Part shown: one piece after another, positions 57,818-64,000 of the stretch
How positions within the stretch are numbered: the stretch's first letter is position 1
How the letters are laid out: the number at the start of each line of letters is the position of its first letter
Source of the DNA: Asterias rubens
Lineage: Eukaryota > Echinodermata > Asteroidea > Forcipulatida > Asteriidae
DNA: 64,000 nt
NCBI RefSeq assembly: GCF_902459465.1
Contig: NC_047065.1
Coordinates: 14,857,634 to 14,921,633, forward strand
Direction of reading: 5' to 3'
The notes under the pieces: generated by a model
The model's database searches: none
The model's input: only the letters and a program-made list of their open reading frames with translations
Told to the model about the DNA's origin: nothing
Translations under genes and position numbers: made by a program

Positions 57818-57912
57818 TATTCTGCCACACTTTTTCACTGATTTTTACTTCTCATTTAAGTAAATTAGAGACTAAATTGTTTTATAATGAGTGAAAAAGT
57901 GGTGGCAGGATA
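57818..57912. mobile_element. Short hairpin MITE family C, decayed copy 4
   Basis: TTCTGCCACACTTTTTCACT and GTGAAAAAGTGGTGGCAGGA are the arms. The outer TTTCCGTATGG part has mutated. Confidence 0.6.
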
Positions 57913-58601
57913 CAAAAAAATGTCCAATGGTCATGAATAAAGTTACATTCAAACTCTGAACAATGCATTAATTTATAACCCCTTAAAAAAAAAAAAAAAA
58001 ATCTGAAAGGAAGAAATATGTTGTCTATCTGAAGCAGTTGTTATTTTTGTCTGCCTGGCTAAGTAACGGGCGAGCCCTGAACATTTGGACTTTGTACATT
58101 GTTCCTTTGTCCTTGATTGGTTTTGATAACTGTGTACCGGTAGTCATGAAAAGAACCTTGAAGTTTACCTTGCATTTAGATAGCATTTTTCTGTTTATTT
58201 TCCAAACCATACACAGAAAAAAATCCTGACCTTAAAAAAAAAAAAAAAACTGAAACAAGTATGACCAAGAAATACCTCCGTGGCTACACGTAGACACAAC
58301 CTGAAAATCTGCCTGGAATGTTCCTGCATCCGAAATTCACATTTGGATGGCCACTTTGAGACATCATTCTTCGCTGGGAAATGACCAGCAAGTGGGGATA
58401 GTCAAAATGCTCTTCAAAAGTTTAGTTCTTAACAGGATTGTGTAGGCCTACAGAGAGCTTTCAAAGACACAAATTGTACAAAGCAAGGATTGATCAAATC
58501 ACTCTAGAAATAATTACTGTATTTTGTCAAGTTTCATACCATTGTAAAGCCCATCTCAAGGACTCTCCCCTCAGTTTAGTTTATGGAGACCACCAACTGA
58601 T

Positions 58602-58700
58602 GTAGGGCAAGACAGCTCAGTTGGTAGACACCAGCCGACAATGTATGAGGGCTTTGGTATTAAATCCTGCTCGAGTCATTTCTCTTTGTTCAGCCCAAAA
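58602..58700 (+). mobile_element. SINE family 2 copy
   Basis: A-box in GACAGCTCAGTTGGTAGACA, B-box remnant GGTATTAAATCC, then TCTCTTTGTTCAGCCC, as in the copy at 4905-5064. Confidence 0.55.
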
Positions 58701-59557
58701 CTCTTTTGAGAAGTACAAAATATACTTTATGTGTATTCAAACCTATAAATTGTACATGTATTTGGATTTTTGAAATGGTGATTGATAGGGCCTACAAAGT
58801 GGTTAATAGGTCAACCCTAAATTCTTGTTAGTGGCGGTGTTATTCCTTTGACCTAATTGTTAGTGTTATTCCACTTGCTTTAACAATGCCTATTATACCG
58901 CAGGCAATTGATACAATACCCGATCTTTGTATCGATAGTGTTACGCATCTTTTATTCCATGATGGATTCGCTTGGGTTGAATGAATGTGCACTCACCCAT
59001 GCAGAGTTTTTATACCAATGACAACAAAAGAAAAAGGTCTACCTTTTTTCACCCAATGTCAGTTTATGTTTTTCAAAACTTCTACGGGATTGGCCTAATA
59101 GGTGTTGAATTTGGGAGAACATTCCACAAAGACCAGAATTAAAATGAGAGAATTTTTTTCTTCTTTTTCCTGGCTACTTGCATTTGAGTGTTTCAAAAAA
59201 CAACAATAACAGCACAAATTCACCAACATATTATAAGCTTGGTGACAGTGGCTGGAACACTAGCAAACGGGCAGCAAACATTCAAAATCTGAGAAACGGT
59301 TCATGCATGAATCAATGTGCTTTGTTGTGCAGACTTTTTCAATGGTTGAATGCAGTACAGCTTTGAATTGTTAGAAGTAAACATTTGAAGCTTTGCAGAA
59401 AGTCTGTACTATTTGTGTAGTCATGTTATTTTTCTTTTCCAGAAAATGCTACATGATCTGCCTGGCCCTATTAGTCTCATTGGTTAAACTGAGTGTCTTT
59501 GTTGTAAGTACAGGCATGCAACTGTTCCGCGTTTTGTTTTTTTTTTTTTTTAACATG

Positions 59558-59591
<34 letters not shown>

Positions 59592-59999
59592 AGAAAAAAA
59601 CACAAAAAACTACAATCATGTAAAATAAGCCTAGTACCTGTTAACCATGCACCTTAGAGCATAATAAACCTCAACCTCTGTTTCTAGGGTACCATTGTGG
59701 GTATCATGTCCCGTGGCGTTTCGGCTGCCTCGCTCCGCACTTGCTAGTGCCTTTGAAAATGTTCCTCTTTTTTTCAGCGGGCAGTTGCATGCCTGAAATA
59801 ATGAAACTAATGAAGCAGCTAAATGTGAATGCATTGTGGTTTTTTTTTTCTTCAGTATAATACAGTACAGTTTTGAATTTTTATAAAGTAAACATTTGAA
59901 GCTTTGCAGGAAGTATGAACTATTTGTGTAGTTATATTTCCTTCCAAAAAAAAAATGCTACACACTCTGCCTGGCCCTAATATTCTCATTGATTAGAAA

Positions 60000-60352
60000 C
60001 TGGACAGTATTGGTATATTGACAGTATTTTCACTTGGTGTATCTCAACTATCTCTAAAATTAACAGACCTGTGAAAATTTGAGCTTAATTGGTGGTCGAA
60101 TTTGCGAGATTACAATGGAAGAAAAAACATCCTTGTCACACGAAGTTGTGTACTTTCAGATGCTTGATTACGAGACCTCAAAACTAAATCAAATTCGTGG
60201 AAAATTACTTCTTTCTCGAAAACTTAGTCAATTCAGAGGGAGCTGTTTCTCACTATGTTTTATATTATCAACCTCTCCCCATCACTCATTACCAAGTAAG
60301 TTTTTTATGCTAATAATAATATTGAGTAATTACCAATAGCGTCCAGTGCCTT
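60000..60352 (+). mobile_element. MITE family A, near full-length copy
   Basis: Runs from AAACTGGACAGTATTGGTAT through CACGAAGTTGTGTACTTTCA to CCAATAGCGTCCAGTGCCTT. The left end is eroded and TTAA is not preserved on both sides. Confidence 0.75.
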
Positions 60353-62983
60353 TGAACTGAGTAATTGACTTTGTTGTAAATAATTAAACTAATGAAGTAA
60401 AATGTGAATGCATCGTGGGAAAGAGAACACATGGCATTCAAAACAGCTTGTAGTTAATCAATGAACACATGGTTGAATACCAACTTTATGTACTCACAGT
60501 ATTGATTGCATTTAAAAAAGAAAAATAAAGGCATCTGTTGACATTGGCGTCCTCAAATTACTTATTAATTTCATTCTAGGACTGAAACTAGGGTTGATTT
60601 TTATGGACTTTTGACTATGAATAAAGGAACCCATATCAAAACTTACAGCCGTTATTGTTTAAATTTACTCTTGAATTTAATATGTTGAATTTATAACATA
60701 AAGTGTAACATTTTCCATTGAGCAACCTGCAAGAAAAAGCCTTACGCTGCGCACTGTACTCTTTTTATCAAAAGTGTTGTTCAAGTATACAGCTGATGAT
60801 ATTGGGAGAGCCTGCCCCTGATGTGACCTGGCCAAATGCCATTAAATCCCCACAGAGAAACCCTGGCCCATGTGTATTTACTGTCAGGATGTTGTACTGG
60901 CTGACCTCAGTATTGCAATCTGTCAATATGAGACACAGATTAAATTTCCTTTACAGTGTGTGTATATTGCATGTTGAAGATGACACCACCACTACTGAAT
61001 CTAGAATAATAATAATTCTAAATAATGCCAACATTTATAAAGCACCCTGATCATACATGAATGCTTGGAGGTGAGCACTGAACAAAAACAAAACTAAGGC
61101 CCTAGTAAAAAAGTAAATGGGTATAAATTGTGGCCTACAAATTAAAATAAATTAAGGGCACTTCAATGAGCAAAATGCCCAAATGAGGGGCTCTTGAACA
61201 TCTAATGATGAGAGGGATAGATATGGCACTCTGTCAACACCTGCTTGAGGCTCCATGCTTGTTTACAATGTTAGTTGTGATACAACGTGAATCTAAAAAA
61301 TAAAACTCACCACCATGACGGAAATTTTTCGCAAGGGGCTAGGCTGTGCATTGTAGGATTTCGTTTGTTTGTTTGTTTGTTTGTTTGTTCTTTGAGAATA
61401 ATGAGATAGAAATTACATGCAGGCGCTGTTTAGAAATGTGAAATAGTGTGTTTTTTTCTTATTTTTTAATCTCTGTATATTTTCCTGTAATTCGACCTCC
61501 GGTCACCATGGGAATTTGTTTTTAAAATAATGAACCAATTATGAATGAATGAATGAATGAAATAAGTAAATCTACTTCGATTGATTGGTATTCTGCCATA
61601 TATACAACGTTTTAAACTGTGTTTATGAAAAATCATAATAATTTATCATTTTATTTTTTATGTTTTGTTGAATTAGAAATCTAGGTTTATTGATTTCCCT
61701 TTCATTTCTCCCCTCTACACTGTTTGAAACTTTGTTCAAAAACAATCTTTATAGTTTATTATTTTGATGTTTAGTATGTTGTGGTGTTTTCAGTATAAAA
61801 TTCTTTGTAAGGATGTCTTAGAATCTGCCTCCCTGTGTGTTCAGTTAAATATAAACTTTAGTCAATAATAAAAGTATTAAACCCAAACGGAACACAAAAA
61901 TACATGTTGTATTTTTGTTAATCCGATCGCACTGCATTCCAAGTCTCTAAACACCCCCAAGGCTTTGTCAGTTTCTTTAGTTTGGAGAGCTTAGCATAAA
62001 AAATCCATCCTGCCCAGAATTACGCTTTTATCAACAGGTACAATCGCTGACTGTCACCAGACAAGCTGCAGACAGACTAATCTGATAACAAAAAAAAGAA
62101 AAGAAGAAAAAAACGGACCTAATAATCCTGGTGTTTTTCTCAAGCCATCCCCTTTTTTTTCACCCCTCACCCCTCCCCCTGGTCCACGGTACGATGGATT
62201 AGTAAGACTCGTGAGTAATAGTGCAAGAAAAATCAGGAGAGGAATCTTTATGAATGTGAGGTGAAATTCCGCTCGGCTTCCTCTGATGTGTCACCGTAAT
62301 TCCGTTGCAAGGCCTCCCGGGTGCAGCCACCTTTGGGTTGACAAAAAGTCTTAAAAAGTGTGAGTGTCCCTCCTGGCATTTTGAGACCTTTGTCCTGATA
62401 ATACGGAAGGCTGTAACTGTACTGAAGTGTGTGGATGGCACAATGAGATCCTACCCTCAACTACGGCCAGTATTGTCCGCCTTTTGTGGTGTCGGACAGA
62501 AGCGCTAACACCTTCTGCTCTTTAGTGAGCTAATGCTCTCATAACCCTCTCAATAGATCTCTTAATACTGCAGACTGTTAAAATCCTCAATTATGTACTT
62601 CCATCCACAAAGGAGAGCAGAGGACCCTTGAAATAACAGCTGTTAGGCAAATGTGTGTTGGATGTAATGTCCACACTGTCTGACTGTCACCAGAACAAAA
62701 TCGTTTGGTTTTATTTTTCTCACCTGTTGCTTTCTGCTAATTGTTTTGTTACAGTTTTTGACTCTGTATTCTGGAGAGCGTCTGGTCGTATGGAGGTAGA
62801 CAACAAACGCAGTGCGAAAAGGTTCAATATTTAAACCCAAGGTAGGTTCAGTTTATATGTAAATAAATTGATTAGTTTGCGCGACAATCATGTACAATAT
62901 AGGATTTGAGGCATTGCATGGTGAGTTATATATTGTGGGTTTGCGGTAACACCCTCTACTGTGTCTACTTGCAAGGTAAATTG

Positions 62984-63425
62984 TGACCCGCTACGTGGAA
63001 ATGAGTAAGATGTCGCCCAATGCATTATTAAGTAATGGACAGTTTAATGTGAAGAGAAAAAAATGAACAAAAAAAATAATCATTTTTTATTTTTTTACTT
63101 TTTAAGATCTATATTTGCATGGGTTACCTTTAGAACACTTACTTTTAGGCAATAAAGCTATGAATACAACAATTTTGTGATCATACTTATGTCTAATTTG
63201 TATCCTTTTGCGCGAAATGGTAGTTTAAAACATCACTTTACTTATAATTCGTTTTTCAGAAAAATGATGTATTGGCTAATTTCAAACGGAAGTAACTCAG
63301 CAACATGATACACCCCAAAGCTTAGACATATACCAAATTACTGCTGTTGGTGTGTTCTTTCCAGCCATGCATATAACTCAATCCTTGAAATTGTCAACAT
63401 CTGACTCATTTTCCTGTAGCGGGTC
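62984..63425. mobile_element. Inverted-repeat element family O (442 bp)
   Basis: TGACCCGCTACGTGGAAATG at the left and CATTTTCCTGTAGCGGGTCA at the right. The interior is AT-rich without coding capacity. Flanking sequence on the left (GTTTGCGGTAACACCCTC) resembles MITE P, so it may be nested in a P copy. Confidence 0.75.
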
Positions 63426-64000
63426 ATGTGCTTTTGTGAACTTTTGAGTCTTGCTTTATGTTCTATTACCACAGAGTAGAATTCGGGAGTGTTCTCGGTT
63501 CTGAAAAGAAGTGTCCTGCTTTTAAATTACTACCTGGAAGGAAGGTAGAAAATCGGCCTGGACTACTACTTTAGCTTTGGTGGACTAAGGGGACTTATCG
63601 TTATTAGCTTCACTACTGTGGAGCGAGTTCTTAATTAGTGGCATTAACGATTTGACTTGCTTGCTCTAGTTTTTTCTTCAGGAGATGTTGTTCCTTGCTT
63701 TATGATCAGAGCTAGCAACTCTCTCTAGCAAAGTTCCCTTAAAATAAACCGTCTTTCCCGTGTTGGTAGGTAGAGTTGAAAATTGGTTAGAAAGCTGGCG
63801 TGAAGTGGTTAAAAAGTAAATCTTAACCTTTTAGCAACTGGACCGCCCAGCCACCAATGAAATGCTGTACTTACTATTATATGCTGGGTATGAGAAAACG
63901 CTCACCTATGGGAAAAAGTACATGTATTTTTCCCCATTCACAGTTGATATGTCAACGTTAATGATGATGACAAAATTGAGCTCTTGCCGACTGATTAGGG

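Larger units (their letters stand above)
55674..64000 (+). other. Non-coding stretch to the window end (possible long first intron)
   Basis: No coding exon could be supported on either strand. Contents: poly-T run (55953-55983), a Penelope-like tail motif (56340-56410), MITE D (57292-57566), MITE C remnant (57818-57912), SINE 2 (58602-58700), poly-A run (59559-59588), MITE A (60000-60352), (GTTT)n at about 61366-61390, less repetitive sequence at 60720-60910 and 62180-62640, and MITE O (62984-63425). Confidence 0.55.

Overview
This window is animal nuclear DNA: AT-rich, intron-rich, with GT–AG introns and many short transposons. The encoded proteins suggest a non-chordate deuterostome, most likely an echinoderm and possibly a sea star. 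The species-level guess rests on the cadherin type and on remembered repeat style, not on a search. All gene models below were built by hand: exons were joined at GT/AG borders, reading phase was checked across every junction, and the products were compared with remembered family sequences.

Layout, left to right. (1) 678-9773, plus strand: the 3' part of a type III classical cadherin, with the non-chordate-type membrane-proximal domain, four EGF and two LamG domains, a transmembrane helix and a strongly conserved catenin-binding tail. Its 5' exons lie left of the window. (2) 9774-15600: long 3' UTR/intergenic DNA. (3) 15770-21636, plus: complete PSMD7/Rpn8, a lid subunit of the 26S proteasome. 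(4) 21637-35226: about 13.6 kb with no convincing exon except weak candidates, filled with SINEs and hairpin transposons. (5) 35227-36556, plus: the last three exons of a membrane protein with cytoplasmic PPxY motifs, tentatively WBP1/VOPP1-like. (6) 42126-48920, plus: complete PABPN1, the nuclear poly(A)-binding protein. (7) 51351-55509, minus: complete TRAPPC2L, a TRAPP vesicle-tethering subunit, tail-to-tail with PABPN1. (8) About 55600-64000: a possible first non-coding exon of a divergent plus-strand gene, then non-coding DNA.

The genes do not form one pathway. They are housekeeping genes (protein degradation, mRNA polyadenylation, vesicle traffic) beside an adhesion gene and a probable membrane adaptor. 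Their grouping recalls human chromosome 16q, where PSMD7, classical cadherins, and a neighbouring PABPN1L-TRAPPC2L pair are found (recalled from memory).

Most of the remaining DNA is a dense record of non-autonomous transposons. At least six unrelated inverted-repeat families are bounded by TTAA, the piggyBac target. There are also a hAT-like family with 8-bp target duplications, a Harbinger-like element with a TAA duplication, several tRNA-derived SINE families, and clear nested insertions. No CRISPR array, operon, rRNA or intact tRNA gene was seen.
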